Of a DNA stretch of 64,000 bases, positions 13,589 to 25,695 are shown one piece after another. The DNA is from Biomphalaria glabrata (lineage: Eukaryota; Mollusca; Gastropoda; Planorbidae). Each line of letters begins with the position of its first letter. Within the stretch, counting starts at the first letter, position 1. Position numbers and translations under genes: made by a program. The stretch covers positions 124,001 to 188,000 of the forward strand of contig NW_026602919.1 in NCBI RefSeq assembly GCF_947242115.1. The letters are read 5' to 3'. Below the pieces are notes generated by a model that saw nothing but the letters and a program-made list of their open reading frames with translations, ran no database searches and was not told where the DNA came from.

Positions 13589-14338
13589 CATAGCACTACA
13601 GACAGTGGAAAACAAATTATATGAAGGAGTGCAACCACCATCAAATATTGTTGTCTTTACAGACTCCCAATCCACTCTGCAAGCACTTAACAGCAGCACC
13701 TCAAACAGCCCAAGAGAGTTGACAACACTCATTGTGATAATCCATCAGATGATATCAAAATTAAATATCAATATCACACTACAGTGGATCCCTGGACACA
13801 TTGGCATCATGGGAAATGAAAAGGCAGATAAGCTATCAAAGGCAGGTTCATCTATGGAACAACCAGATAGACCTGTTAACTACCTCACCCTAAGGTCAAT
13901 GTTAGTCAACAATCACAAAGAGGAGTGGCTCAACCAATGGGCATCAGGAAACACAGGCAGAGCCATGTACAAAGAAATGACTACGCCTAACAAACTGGAC
14001 AGTATTAACTTCCTCCCCAGCAAAGAACAATCTACAATCTTCCAACTAAGAACAGGACACACACCACTATTAAATTACCACCTGAACAAAATAAACTCCA
14101 CACAACTCCTCCTTTGCAGACACTGTGCCCACTCCTTTGAAACCATAAACCAAATCCTCTTTGAATGCCCCTCCCTAATCCACTTTAGGCAGACCCTACT
14201 TCCACTACAGCCCAACATAACCAACACCCTGTACGGCAACTTAAGAAAACAGCACACTTTTTTTCCTTGGCACAGTCTGCAAAAGAGCTCACAGCTCAGC
14301 AGCAATAAAGCTGGCTAGAAGAAGAAGAAAAAAAAGAG
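13589..14338 (+). mobile_element. 5'-truncated I-clade (Nimbus-like) LINE, 3' end
   Basis: The sequence matches the 3' end of the near-complete element at 58195-62934, beginning inside RNase H and keeping the TDSQS motif, the GHIGIMGNEKAD motif and the terminal cysteine/histidine cluster. It ends in a GAAGAAGAA tail. A 10-bp duplication, GTTACATTAC, flanks it at 13579-13588 and 14339-14348. The high similarity to the long copy suggests a fairly recent insertion. The frame stays open almost to the end, where it differs from the long copy. 5' truncation by incomplete reverse transcription is the simplest explanation. Confidence 0.92.
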
Positions 14339-14348
14339 GTTACATTAC

Positions 14349-15906
14349 AAGAGGTGGTCGCAAAGTCAGAAAACCTAACAGATGACAATGAATAGAACAA
14401 TCATTTCTAATATAGGTACAAGTGATGTACTTTGTATTAACTATTTGGGTGGAATCACCATAATGGACTTGTATCTTGTTCTATATTTAGGTAAATCTTG
14501 TCATTCAGTCCAGTCATTGTTCTTTTTTTTTTTAATATTCCTTTTTTTCCCCTCAAGCTTCTTGTTGTTTCAGTGAAATGTTTTTTCTTTTTTGTTTTGG
14601 AGGAGGGAGGGGCTGTGGTATATTATCATTATTGGAGTCACAACACCAAAGCCTTGCTACATTATGCTTTTAATTCAATTTATTATCTCCCCTGCTTTTG
14701 TGTGCTATCATATTAATGTTCATTAGTGTCACATCCATGCACAATTTGTTCTATGCTTTTTATAGTGTAAATAGTGACTTGACATTATTTAGATCAATTA
14801 TAATATGTTATATTATATTTAAAATAAAACTGTTAGCATTTTCTATGATGTTATTAATATGAATGTGTTTGTGTGTTGCTATGAATGCATTTTAAGTTTT
14901 AGTCTGAAATCATAAATAAGAAATTGTTTCATAAACAAAGATTATATTAATATTTAATATTGTCAGACTTCACTATAGCATTGAGTTCATCCCCATAGTC
15001 TATTTAAAACTTTCAAATACTAATTCACTTTGTCTTATCTAATGGTGATCATGGGGGTATCCACTATCCATAGTCTCTGGTATGAACACTCACTGTCCTG
15101 GTTAGGGCTAGGATGTAATCTCTATTTCTGATGGAACACATGTAAAACCAAGAAAACAAACAGTAGACCTAGACTTTATTAACAGTCATGCAAGCATTTT
15201 TTTTATAATTGTGAACTGACGCTCTAGAGCTATTTTTATGTATTTTTATTTTTGCTACTTTTGTAGACTAGTGCTAAGCTGTATGCTTATACTTCCGCCT
15301 ATTATTATATGGGTTAGGGCGATGCTGTTTCCTGTACTGTTGACCAGAGTGTGTCAGTTTTAATTATTCTGTACTTGGAACTGCCTTTAAGTTTCAGAAT
15401 TTGTTGTTTTTTTCTATATGTAAAGCTACTTTATATATATAGTTTTATATTATGGTACATTATTTTTCTAATTGAAACAACTGTCAAAATAATTGGCGTT
15501 TTTTTGTTTTAAAGTTTGTTTTAAAATGATGGCCACTTCTAATGTTTATGTACTAGATCTTTTCCTAATTTTTTTGTTTTTTTATCTGCAGTGTTTTGTA
15601 ACTGCTGCTTTGCTCATTTAAATTAAAGTATCATTTTGTTATTTCTTCTCTTTCTTGATTTCTTTGGTCACAGACTGAGGTGCACAGATACAACCCACCC
15701 AGTAGACCTTCTGGCAACTGTAACTTCTTGTTAGTGCAGGCTAGACATGACCTTGGGCCCTGCCATGCTAACATAATACTAATATTCTCTTGAATCATTC
15801 CAGACAGCATTGAGACCACCCCTGTCCCTAACAATACATAATTACCTTGCTTTAGTTGTAGAACGAAAGTTGAGCAAACAGTGAAAAGCTTCTATATAAT
15901 TCACTT
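14349..15906. other. Non-coding stretch
   Basis: AT-rich with long T runs. A faint SINE-B-like scrap lies near 15105-15165. No exon or intact element recognised. Confidence 0.45.
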
Positions 15907-16145
15907 GGAGGTGAGGTGACTGAGCGGTGAAATACCTGGCTTCCAAACATGTGTCCAGGGTTTGAAGACTGGGATTTTTAATTTTAGGACTATTAGGCAC
16001 CTTTGAGTACACCTGGTTCTAATGGGTTCCTGGCATTTCTTAGGGAAAAGGTAAAGACAGTTGGTCATAGTGCCGACCATGGGACGCTAAAACAGATGAC
16101 CTTTATATCATCTGCCCTACAGATTGCAAAGTCTGCAGCTAAAAC
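15907..16145 (+). mobile_element. SINE family A copy (tRNA-headed)
   Basis: The head resembles a tRNA gene with an A-box-like TGACTGAGCGG and a degraded B box. It is followed by the family body (GGTAAAGACAGTTGGTCA, CAGATGACCTTTATATCAT). The body matches copies at 25409, 39735 and 53654. Not a functional tRNA. Confidence 0.85.
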
Positions 16146-16662
16146 CAGGAGTCAACCATTCAGTTAGCAGCATACAGTGCTACTCCCAGGCAGAGCCTAC
16201 GATGCCATTGATCCCAAACTGTATTGGCATATTCCATTCCTTCAAATATATAGCTGTGTGGGTGACATCATTGCAACCACAACTAATGTCAGGAAAATGA
16301 TTCATAGCTAATGTTTGGAAAATGAGATGATCCATAGCAGCTTTGTGACTGAAGGAGGCCATAGAATCAGATCAAAGTTTGAGATTTGCTAAAAATTTGC
16401 TCAAAAACAAATATTGTTACAAAGCAATTAGCTAAAGAAACCTGTTAACTTTTAACATAACTTTTTAATGACATATGGAAAAGCACTATTAAACAACTAG
16501 AAATGTAGAAAAACTAGATCTAAGGGTTGCTGGAAGGGGAGGATAAAAGCGGCAATTTTTTTAGTACCAGTACCTGGTAACTATGTCAATCAACACATTG
16601 GACTAGGATAAGTTATGTAGCTTAAAGACATCCATACAACTTTTTATAAATAAAATCACATC

Positions 16663-16847
16663 AGACTTCATTTAAGTTGCAGCCTGAGAGACTGAAATCC
16701 TCTCTAGCCAATGCAGTGGACTGAAACCCAGCTGTAGTGCTTCCTAGATCAGTTGAGATAGAGAGCAGCAAGTCTGGAGCAGCAAACATTAATGAGGCAA
16801 GGTTTCCTCTTTCTACCTGCACTGGGGCACTGTGAGTATCAAATTTG
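16663..16847 (-). mobile_element. 3' end of an I-like LINE (same family as 30924-32359)
   Basis: On the minus strand this matches the 3' coding end and tail region at 30930-31165, including the equivalents of GATCTGTTGAGACGG and GAGGCACGGTTTCCTC. It is diverged and has no intact frame. Confidence 0.75.
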
Positions 16848-16980
16848 GCCTACAAACTACATGAAATGCTGGATATCTGGCATAAACCACTGTCAAGGGG
16901 GCTTGAGTTCAAATCCTGACTTGTTTTTGCTGAGCAAAGAAACACCAGAAATACCATTTCCCCATATAGGCAATACAAAG
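16848..16980 (+). mobile_element. Decayed SINE family C copy
   Basis: The stretch GGGGGCTTGAGTTCAAATCC is a B-box-bearing match to the family C head (compare 21180 and 35733). The body decays quickly. It starts directly next to the LINE fragment ending at 16847. Confidence 0.55.
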
Positions 16981-16999
16981 TAATTTGAAAAAAAAAAAG

Positions 17000-18919
17000 A
17001 AATTAACACAGACCAGTTACAATAAAAAAAAAAAAATGAAATTGTAAAATGAATGCCACTTTTATTACAAGGTATACATAAATATCAAAATGAGTTAATC
17101 AATTATTTAAAGTTAGCAACTTTTTGTTCGAAACTAATGTACATTGGTAGTCCTGTAGATTGTGTAGAATCAAAGTAGCATGATTCATTTAGATATTTGA
17201 TTTTAAAAGGGAGACAATTTGATTAGAAATTATAATTTTTTAAAATTTCCATTTAGTATGACAGTGCATCTACTGTAGAAAGATACAAAGGGATAAAACT
17301 AAATATCAGTTGTTATTCCAAAAAAAAAAGAAAAATGTGCATTTAACACATTAGCATATTCTGTTCCAAAAATATAAACTTGATCAAAATATTTTATTGT
17401 CAAAGATATTATTAATGGAGTTGTATACCTTAAATCTCTTACAACAGATATTCATTCATGGTATAAAACACTGCCTGGTCACTAGAAAATGAATAATGTA
17501 ACAACACCAAGAACTATACTTAAATACTTTATGTAAACTTAATAACATTGACACTACCAACAATGTTCAAATTGCAATGATTTTGATGGAATCCTGTGAT
17601 TATTCCTTTTGTTATTCAACCACAGAATTCCATCAAAAGCTCTTAATTTCTTTAAGACATCATCTTGTTGAAAAGTAAAATGAGGTGTCAACTCTCTTAA
17701 TGCCTATGGTCATTGACAAATATAGCTCAAAGAAATCTTTCCTTAATTTCTAACTTAAAGTCAACAGTCAAAGTAAATGAATAGTAGGTACTTGGTGCCT
17801 GGTAAATTAAAATAAAAAACACTTAGTTGTTTTTTTTTCTCTACAAGTTCTACAATTTCAGATTCAAAGACAAAGTTTATTAACTTGTTTGTCCAATTAA
17901 CCTTTGACCTAATCCTTCTTGGACACTCTCAGCATAAAGAAAACTAAACCATTCATGAACAGTATTGTCTTGAGCATCAAAATGTTAAGTGTTATGTGGT
18001 GACTACTAAAAGTTGTGTACACTTAATCTTTTATCACTCAATGGATGGAAGTCTTTCTAGACAAGTAAGCAATGGATTTCAGATATCCCTCACAGCTTCT
18101 GTGGTTGAATAATTTCCAGAGAAAAAAGCTGCTTAGAATAGTATCTGTCATGCTTGAAAAGGGCCACAGGGACTGTATATAAAAAAAAGAATATATAAAA
18201 ACTAAACAGAATTGACAGGCAATGTGGCATTAAAAAACAAACAACACTTTCTAACTTTAGAACCTACAAACATTAGAGATAGTAGAAAAAACAACACTTG
18301 ATTTATTACCAAAACAGCTGACATATCCAAACACAAGTGAGTAGCCTTCTTCTGTAAGGTACTTGTGTAGTCAAGGAAGATCTCATATTTGTAAACAGGC
18401 TAACATTTTAGGCTCCTTAGCTGACTAATCTTTTGGGCATTCTGGAAGAAATAAATGCAAGAAGGGCTTAATATAAATATCATCATCTCTTGAAATTCTA
18501 TTTGCAGAAGCTAAGAGATCTCAAATATGAAAATAATGATCTCATAAAAAGATAATATAGATCACAAATTAGATCATTTAGATCTCAAACAAGATAGATC
18601 ACAAATTAGATCAGATAGATCTTAAACAAGATAATATAGATCACAGATAGATCTCAAACAATATGAGATAAAATGTGTAAATAAAAAAAACAGCATAGCA
18701 GAGGAAAGCAAAATTACAAGATAGATATCAAATAGTATTAATCAATTAGCCTATATGCCGGTTAATAAATTTCACAGTTGATTCCCAAATGAGTATTTAA
18801 AAAATTCTGTTCAAATTTTTTTAACAAAAGAGAAAAAAATAATTACAAAACTAAACAAAATAAATGTAAAGGCTTTCTTTTAGTGACTTTAGAATAGAAC
18901 AAGTTTCCTGTTTCCTTAA
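17000..18919. other. AT-rich non-coding stretch
   Basis: No exon or known element found. Bases 18525-18665 carry loosely repeated AGATCTCAAA and AGATCACAAATT words, a degenerate GATC-rich local repeat. Confidence 0.45.
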
Positions 18920-20322
18920 ATACTCCATCTCCTCAATGCTCCATCTCCTCAACACTCCATCTCCTCAATGCTCCAGCTTTTCAATGCTCCATCTCCTCAA
19001 CACTCCATCTCCTCAATGCTCCATCTCCTCAACACTCCAACTCCCAAAACACTCCATCTCCTCAACGCTCCATATCCTCAACACTCCATCTCCTCAACAC
19101 TCCAACTCCTCAATGCTCCAGCTTTTCAATGCTCCAGCTTTTCAATGCTCCATCTCCTCAATGTTCCATCTCCTCAATGCTCCATCTCCTCAACACTCCA
19201 TCTCCTCAGCACTCCATCTCCTAAACGCTCCATCTCCTCAACACTCCATCTCCTCAACACTCCAACTCCTCAATACTCCATCTCCTCAATGCTCCAGCTT
19301 TTCAATGCTCCATCTCCTCAGCGATCCATATCCTCAATGCTCCATCTCCTCAACACTCCATCTCCTCAATGCTCCATCTCCTCAACACTCCATCTCCTCA
19401 ACACTCCATCTCCTCAACACTCCAACTCCTCAATACTCCATCTCCTCAATGCTCCAGCTTTTCAATGCTCCATCTCCTCAACACTCCATCTCCTCAATGC
19501 TCCATCTCCTCAACACTCCATCTCCTCAATGCTCCATCTCCTCAACACTTCATCTCCTCAACACTCCATCTCCTCAACACTCCAACTCCTCAATACTCCA
19601 TCTCCTCAATGCTCCAGCTTTTCAATGCTCCATCTCCTCAACACTCCATCTCAACACTCCATCTCCTCAACACTCCATCTCCTCAATACTCCATCTTCTC
19701 AATGCTCCATCTCCTAATACTCCAACTCCTCAACACTCCATCTCCTTAACGCTCCATCTCCTCAATGCTCCATCTCCTCAACACTCCATCTCCTCAACAC
19801 TCCAACTCCTCAATACTCCATCTCCTCAGCGCTCCATCTCCTCAATGCTCCATCTCCTCAACACTCCATCTCCTCAATGCTCCATCTCCTCAACACTCCA
19901 TCTCCTCAACACTCCATCTCCTCAACACTCCAACTCCTCAATACTCCATCTCCTCAATGCTCCATCTCCTCAACACTCCATCTCAACACTCCATCTCCTC
20001 AACACTCCATCTCCTCAATACTCCATCTCCTCAATGCTCCAGCTTTTCAATGCTCCATCTCCTCAACACTCCATCTCCTCAACACTCCATCTTCTCAATG
20101 CTCCATCTCCTAATACTCCAACTCCTCAATACTCCAGCTCCTCAATGCTCCAGCTCCTCAATGCTCCATCTCCTCAATGCTCCATCTCCTTAACGCTCCA
20201 TCTCCTCAACACTCCATCTCAACACTCCCATCTCCTCAACACTCCAGCTCCTCAATGCTCCAGTTCCTCAATGCTCCATCTCCTCAACGCTTCATCCCAA
20301 CACTCCATCTCCTCAACACTTT
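18920..20322. repeat. 16-bp minisatellite, close to 90 units
   Basis: The basic unit is CATCTCCTCAACACTC. Frequent variants are CATCTCCTCAATGCTC, CAGCTTTTCAATGCTC and CAACTCCTCAATACTC, arranged in recurring blocks. The unit has no stop in any plus frame and 16 is not a multiple of three, so long frames open in all three phases (the longest 18936-20375). I treat these as by-products, not proteins. Confidence 0.95.
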
Positions 20323-20911
20323 ATTCTGTCGTTATATGTGTCGTTAAGGTATTGCCAGGAATTGGGTACATTTAGTAATCAGCATTGAAGTACACATACA
20401 TATATTAGAGAAGAAAAAGAGCCTTAACACTATAGATCGCAAGGTCTGAAAGGGGAACTTTGCTATTATATTCTAGTTATTTCTGCTGGTTAAGTTTGTA
20501 TTGTTGAACTCACTGACCTACATCAGTTCTATTCACATCAAGTTAACACTGGTATCACAAGGTATCACAATGTAAGTTAAATAAAAAATTAAATTAAGTT
20601 TCAGAAATGGTGGTCAATTTGACAGTCCCAGATTCAGACTCTGAATGCAGCTCTTCTTATCCTAAAAACTTTTAAGCCAAACAGTAAAAAATTAAAAGAA
20701 TAAGGATTTTTTGTTCAGGAAAGATAATATCCCAAAATGAAGTTATGTATCCATAACTCAAGGTTGGAAACATCCTTAAGCCCTAAATAAAAATTGCATT
20801 CTATACTGTGATTTAAACTCAAGGCTGCAGTAGTAACACTGTAACTTCTTTAGTATCCATTGTTAGCAAGTGACCTATTTAAGAACGAGGCCATTTTTAA
20901 AATAGAGATGA
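20323..20911. other. Non-coding stretch with a SINE A scrap
   Basis: A short match to the 3' end of SINE family A lies near 20425-20460 (GCAAGGTCTGAAAGGGGAAC). Nothing else is recognised. Confidence 0.45.
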
Positions 20912-21087
20912 TAGTTTGTAAAATATTTTACATGTCTCAAATGTTCCTTCAAAGTTGAAGATAATTTATTTCCTCATCCAAACATCTCAGAGGACGATAG
21001 GGAAGGGCAAGGTATGAATCCAGGACCATCAACAAGTCCAAACAACAGTCCAGCGTGCATTCTGCACATCCAGGCAGCCACCCATAA
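20912..21087 (-). mobile_element. SINE family B copy
   Basis: The minus strand reads tRNA-like head, then a pyrimidine-rich middle, then the TTGGA..AGGAA..ATCTTCAACTTTGAAGGAAC end shared with 37956-38127 and 51578-51740. It is moderately diverged. The 72-codon frame across it has no independent support. Confidence 0.8.
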
Positions 21088-21179
21088 TCATAGTAAAAAG
21101 TATTTTCTAAAAGAGTTTCTATGATAACATTGTCAGATGCAGGTTCCATTTTCCCATTTTCATTCACAAAATTTGTGGC

Positions 21180-21400
21180 ATGTGTGGCTGAGAGGCGGGC
21201 CTACACTGCTTGGCTACAGCTTAGCCACTTAACATGGGGGCTCGATTTTGAATCCTGACTCGAGAAGAGTTGTGTTTTCTGAAAGCCCAAAGACAGCATG
21301 TAAACCTCCCATGTGTTCCCTTCCCCCAATAGTCAACAAAAGGAGATTGGGCCATAGCAAAATAAGTATGCTCTAAGCATGAACTATGCACTATATCAAA
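21180..21400 (+). mobile_element. SINE family C copy
   Basis: A tRNA-like head (GGCTGAGAGGC, GGGGGCTCGATTTTGAATCC) is followed by GAGTTGTGTTTTCTGA and the AGATTGGGCCATAGC end. It matches 35733-35864 and the body at 48805-48952. It lies immediately beside the SINE B copy. Confidence 0.8.
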
Positions 21401-22079
21401 AGCATTAAAAAAAAAGATCTACATGTTTTTTTTTCAAATCTTTCATATCTTAACAAATGAAGTTGAATAAATAACTATTCCATTTGAAAGTGAAACAAAA
21501 CTAAACACTATTAAGTCCAAATACTTTTTACTATGACTAAGTAATAGTAGGTATAGAACTAATCAACATCAGGCCCAAATACTTCTTACTTTGGCTATTG
21601 ATGAAATAAACATGACATCAAACATAATAGCAGCACCCAGGGAGACGAAGGTGAAGAAACTGTAGTAATACATAGATAAGTCTTAAGGAGGACTCAAACC
21701 TTGGACCTCAGAACCATCCCCATCACATAGCTGTGACCAGATGCAAGTTAGACTTCCTGAATAACTCCCAAAAGACGATCTACAAATCTTGTAAGATGCC
21801 CCAACAAACTAAGCGATAGGTGAAGAATATTATAGACAATATTAAAGTGAGAAATCATCAAGTTAAAACAGAAAATTCAACAAAATCAAAATAATAACAA
21901 CCAGTTTGATACAAATATAAACCAATCTAAACAATTAAACCCATGTTTTTTAATTCAGACTGTCTTTCCACTGATTTGGACTCTCCTTCCTTCACTCTTT
22001 CTTAGACTGTTCATTGGCAAATGAGATAAACTAAGAGCTTTCACAGCCCCCAGTCTATTGCCATCTTTTTGCAGTATCT
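21401..22079. other. Non-coding stretch
   Basis: AT-rich, no exon or identifiable element. Confidence 0.4.
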
Positions 22080-22530
22080 CATCTTCTTATCCAAGATTAT
22101 TACATCCTACGGGTGTCTCAAGGGTCAATCTAGTCATGCAAGTTAATCAATGACTTAAACTCTGCCAATTCACATGACTCAGGCAACCCATTCCATGCTC
22201 TAATAGCACTAGGGAAGAAGGAGTATAAATTTCTTCTAGCATATGGGAAAGGGATTTTCCTTTATCTTTGTGTCTTTCTAAGTATTTTTTTAAGTTTTGT
22301 TTTTGTATTTGAAGTTTATAGTTTAATTTTTTTTGTATAATTGCTACTTTACTTTTGAAGTCTTCTGTCCTGAAGGATCTCTAAATGTAATAATTTTACT
22401 AGAGGTCTAACTATAATCAAATGTGAATATTTGTTAGTTCGGAATCTCACTGCTCTATCTTGTGTATTCTAGTTTCTTTATGTTTTTTTGAGTTGAGGGT
22501 TCCCAAATAGAGGACTCATTATCTATTGTT
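22080..22530 (-). mobile_element. Jockey/CR1-like LINE 3' end
   Basis: On the minus strand it aligns with the C-terminal coding end and 3' terminus at 46925-47440 (equivalents of GGCAACCCATTCCATGCTCT and AGGGAAGAAGGAGTAT on the plus strand). It is diverged and not open. Confidence 0.8.
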
Positions 22531-22689
22531 CAGTTGCATCACTGCATCATCTCTACTGTTGGTTCTCTTTACTCCCCTTTGGTCTTGTTCACATTTCTTT
22601 CTCGGCTCATCAAATACAGAGTACATCTTCCATGAACATTTCCAGCAGAATAAAACTTTTTGGTCTAATAACAAAGTCACTAAGTTTTG

Positions 22690-23765
22690 AGAATCCTCAA
22701 AAGCTGTCTATGACGATTCTCCGAGTCCAGTGTTTTCTCTGCCAAGTTGCAATTCTCTAGTTCTTAATAGAAAATCATTTTTCCACAATTGCTTATCCAT
22801 GTGAAAGTGGAATCATTGGCCTACCAATTTTCCAAATATGTTTCAATTTTTTGTCAAAAGTTGTTTATAAAAATAAAGTACCCAGTTTATCTTTTCTTTT
22901 GAAAAGGATGAAAGAGCCATTTTTGCAAACCTGGTTGTTGACATCAAAACCATGTATTTGGTGAAGTCAATAAAGAGCAATGGTTTTAGCACATCCACAG
23001 ATATTCCATCTTTAGTTCTTCTTTTTTAGGGTCCCCATTTGTGTTGGATGAAAAACTAAAATGAATGGCTCTTTGGTCCATCCTAACAAGGCCTCATATC
23101 TTATAGATTACTGATGTTGCTTCAAAAAAGAATACAATTATGTTCTATGCATTTCATGTGTCAATCTAGTCATGCATGTTAATTAGTGAATTAAACTCTG
23201 CTAAGTCACTGGTTTTACTGGCTGATTCAGGCAGCCCATTCTATATTCAAACTAGGGAAGAAAGAGCACTTGTAGGAATTAGGCCTAGCATATGGAATAA
23301 GAATATTGCCTGGATTGTGGTGTGAACAGATGAATGGGTCATTTCTCCATCCAGAATAAGACTTACTCTATTGCCATGATAGATCAATTCAGATTGACTT
23401 CTCTGCTTTTTCTTCAACTTTGTCAGTTTTTTAAAGCCATTGCAGTTCCATCAGCAAATATTCCATAATCATTGGCTAAAGTGTCAAACAGTGGGACTGT
23501 TATAAAATCTGTCCATGTATACAATATTATTTTTGTTTATCAAGTGGCTAACAGCCTTAGAACAAAGCTAAGAACGACATATCAATTCTGGAATCACATT
23601 CTTTGTTTTGCCTGTGTTGAATTTCTATGCTGATATAGCAATGACATTGCCATTATTATTATTTGCTTCATAAGCCATAGTTTTGATTACCACTTTGATA
23701 GGTTTGGATTTTTATATATTGCTTTGTAACAAATCAGCCTTGGCAAGGAATCATTCCTTCATCCA
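22690..23765 (-). pseudogene. piggyBac-like transposase fossil
   Basis: Read on the minus strand, separate stretches resemble successive blocks of a piggyBac transposase. They are LDEGMIPCQG followed by KQYIK (first acidic residue block), SKAVSHLINKN leading into IVYMDRFYNSP (second block), GIFADGTAM, and, beyond an interrupting LINE fragment, VDVLKPLLFIDFTKYM. The order and spacing agree with the family. Many stops and frameshifts show that it is long dead. The LINE piece at 23100-23325 sits between the third and fourth blocks. I did not find terminal inverted repeats or TTAA flanks. piggyBac elements cut and paste at TTAA. Similar degenerate blocks could in principle come from a domesticated PGBD-type gene, but the decay argues against that. 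Confidence 0.7.
23100..23325 (-). mobile_element. Jockey/CR1-like LINE 3' end inside the piggyBac fossil
   Basis: It matches the 3' coding end at 46960-47150 on the minus strand (GTTAATTAGTGAATTAAACTC and the downstream AAACTAGGGAAGAAAGAG equivalents). It separates two parts of the piggyBac-like transposase, so it inserted later than the transposon. Confidence 0.75.
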
Positions 23766-23774
23766 AAGTTGGCA

Positions 23775-23860
23775 TGTTGAGATAGTTAGAAATAGTGCTG
23801 AGATGTTGAGATAGTTAGAAGTAGTGCTGAAATGTTGAGATAGTTAGAAGTAGTGGGTGA
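23775..23860. repeat. 29-bp tandem repeat, three units
   Basis: GTTGAGATAGTTAGAA followed by GTAGTGCTGARAT, three nearly identical units at the upstream edge of the piggyBac fossil. Confidence 0.85.
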
Positions 23861-24139
23861 CCCAGGGCTCTCCTGACTTCTAATAGACCACCATACAAAA
23901 TGTCTTGAGGAAGTCAACCTTGTGGCATTCCATGAACATGTCCATGCTAGCCAAGATTTCTACTGCTGATAACAGTGCGAAGGTTCAGAGGAATCTTTTT
24001 TTTTCATAAATGCACTGAACACTTCTAAAGGAAATAGATAGATGATGTTATATTTAATCATCAGAGACTTTCACCCCACAACTTTGGATGATTTTCTATT
24101 AATGAAGCATACACTCTATACTGTCCTACTGATATGTTC

Positions 24140-24235
24140 AAACCCTGCCTCCTGCAGGAGGTTTGGACTAGGATGTAATAATCATCAAACCTGAATTAAC
24201 ATGTAAAACAAACTACAAAAAGGTCCTCTCCGATG
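24140..24235 (+). mobile_element. Truncated SINE family B copy
   Basis: TTCAAACCCTGCCTCCTGCA followed by GGAGGTTTGGACTAGGA is the B-box-to-body part of family B. The head is missing and the 3' end is decayed. Confidence 0.7.
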
Positions 24236-24316
24236 AATTGATAGGTAAAGAGTATTTGAATGAAATGGGATATATAAATAGTTTTAACTTAATGATTAAC
24301 ATAACATGAAACAAAC

Positions 24317-24554
24317 CTAAATGTCTTCAAATTCATCATAGCAATGAACAAGTTGATCAGGACCACGACAGCATCAAGAATGTAAACTCCATACAAAACG
24401 TAGCCAACCACCTCAATGACTTTCAGCAGCTCACTGTGTTATCTCTGAGTCATCATTAATCTGACTGCTATTAGTTTCTTCTTTAATAGCTGGTGCCTGA
24501 GAGTTCCCCATACCAAAGGAAGCCCAGAACAATGTCCCAGTGGTCTCTAAGAGG
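24317..24554 (-). pseudogene. TRPC channel exon: pore and S6, frameshifted
   Basis: The minus strand has a TTTTTTTTCAG acceptor. The exon then encodes LLETTGTLFWASFGMG, a TRPC pore helix and filter, and a hydrophilic turret rich in E, N and D. An S6-like GYVLYGVYILDAVVVLIN is followed by LFIAMMN. Vertebrate TRPC6 and TRPC3 have LFWAIFG and GYVLYGVYNVTMV at the same places. The first half ends in a TGA at 24433-24431. The S6 half is open only in the next frame, so one extra base (or two missing) lies near the ACACAGTGAGCTG junction. After AMMN comes LKTF instead of the expected NSYQ-like continuation, with a possible donor at 24316. Either the gene is broken or the assembly has an indel here. 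The channel would be a non-selective calcium-permeable cation channel of the plasma membrane. Confidence 0.82.
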
Positions 24555-25408
24555 CTGAAAAAAAAGTCTTTGGTCAGCAAATAAAATATTTTTAAGTACA
24601 TTTGGGAATAAATTAATTCCTGTAAAATCTAGTAAATTTAATATCATCTAGCTAATTTAATATATCATCTTGTAAACTTAAACATCTTAACTAGTGATCA
24701 GCTTTCAAAGTATTTAACTTTAAACACTACCAATAAAAGCCATAATTTATTTATTTTAAGTTTTAAGGTCACTTGCAGAAAAAATTTATTTCTTTTGAGT
24801 ATGTCTATACAACCTGAAGTTATTTTGCTTTGCAAAAAAAACATCCATAAATTAAATATAAAAAACCTTCACCTTGTAAGTCAAATGACTCTACCCTGCA
24901 AAGTTCTCATTCTTGGAAATACTGTATAGGCTTATTTGTCCACATATAAAGGCAATCATGACTGAAATAGATGAAGGTAAACTTGCCAACACCTATGGAA
25001 TAATAACTAGATTAAGATACTTTTCGCATAATTTCATTAAGTTGGCTAAAGTAAACTTGACTTACACTAATGTTGTTATTATAATAACCTGTGTTCAAAT
25101 CCTTCATATCATCATGATTAAAATATTACGCCTTGGCCAAGAATCCTTAGCCCTTCATGCAATAGGAAGGAAGTTTCTGTCCAAGTGCAAGTAAGTGGAT
25201 TTGTATAATCTGAATTGGTTGAATCTAGTGGATTTTTTCCTAAATAGACCTACTCAATAATGAATAATCTACAGAAGATAATAAACAAAGTGAAATTGAA
25301 ACACTTTAATTAACTAATTAAACAAGTAAACAAGTATAGTTATATCTTTGAATCACCAAGTTTTCAGTTCCAATAAAGAAATTTTTAAAGCCTAACTAAT
25401 AATATGAG

Positions 25409-25669
25409 AGGCACAGTGGGGAGTGGTAGAGCACTTGGCTTATGAACACAGGTCCCAGGTTCGAATCCTAGAAGACTGAAATTTTTACTTTCAGGATCTT
25501 AAAGGCCCCTCATAGTCAACCCAGATCTAATGGGTACCTGACATTAGTTGGGGAAAAGTAATGACGGCTATTGTGCTGGTCACATGACTTTAGCTAACCA
25601 TAGGCCACAGAAACAGATGACCTTTACATCATTATAGACATCATGGTCTGAAAGAGGAACTTACTTTTT
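25409..25669 (+). mobile_element. SINE family A copy with target site duplication
   Basis: The head has GGGAGTGGTAGAGCACTTGG and the B box GGTTCGAATCC, followed by the family body. A 12-bp duplication, TAATAATATGAG, flanks it (25397-25408 and 25670-25681), so the insertion limits are clear. Confidence 0.9.
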
Positions 25670-25695
25670 TAATAATATGAGCTAAAATAAACCTT

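Noticed and set aside
15907-16145. tRNA gene
   Set aside because: A- and B-box-like words occur in the heads of dispersed SINEs with long shared bodies. The heads are mutated and do not fold as a complete tRNA by eye. The same applies to the other SINE heads.
16180-16362. 60-residue minus-strand protein
   Set aside because: No recognisable domain or splice signals. It shares a word with another non-coding segment near 43.0 kb, so it is probably repeat-derived.
18936-20375. 479-codon open frame, as a repetitive secreted or structural protein
   Set aside because: The 16-bp unit lacks stops in every phase, several overlapping frames are equally open, and there is no start context or non-repeat domain.
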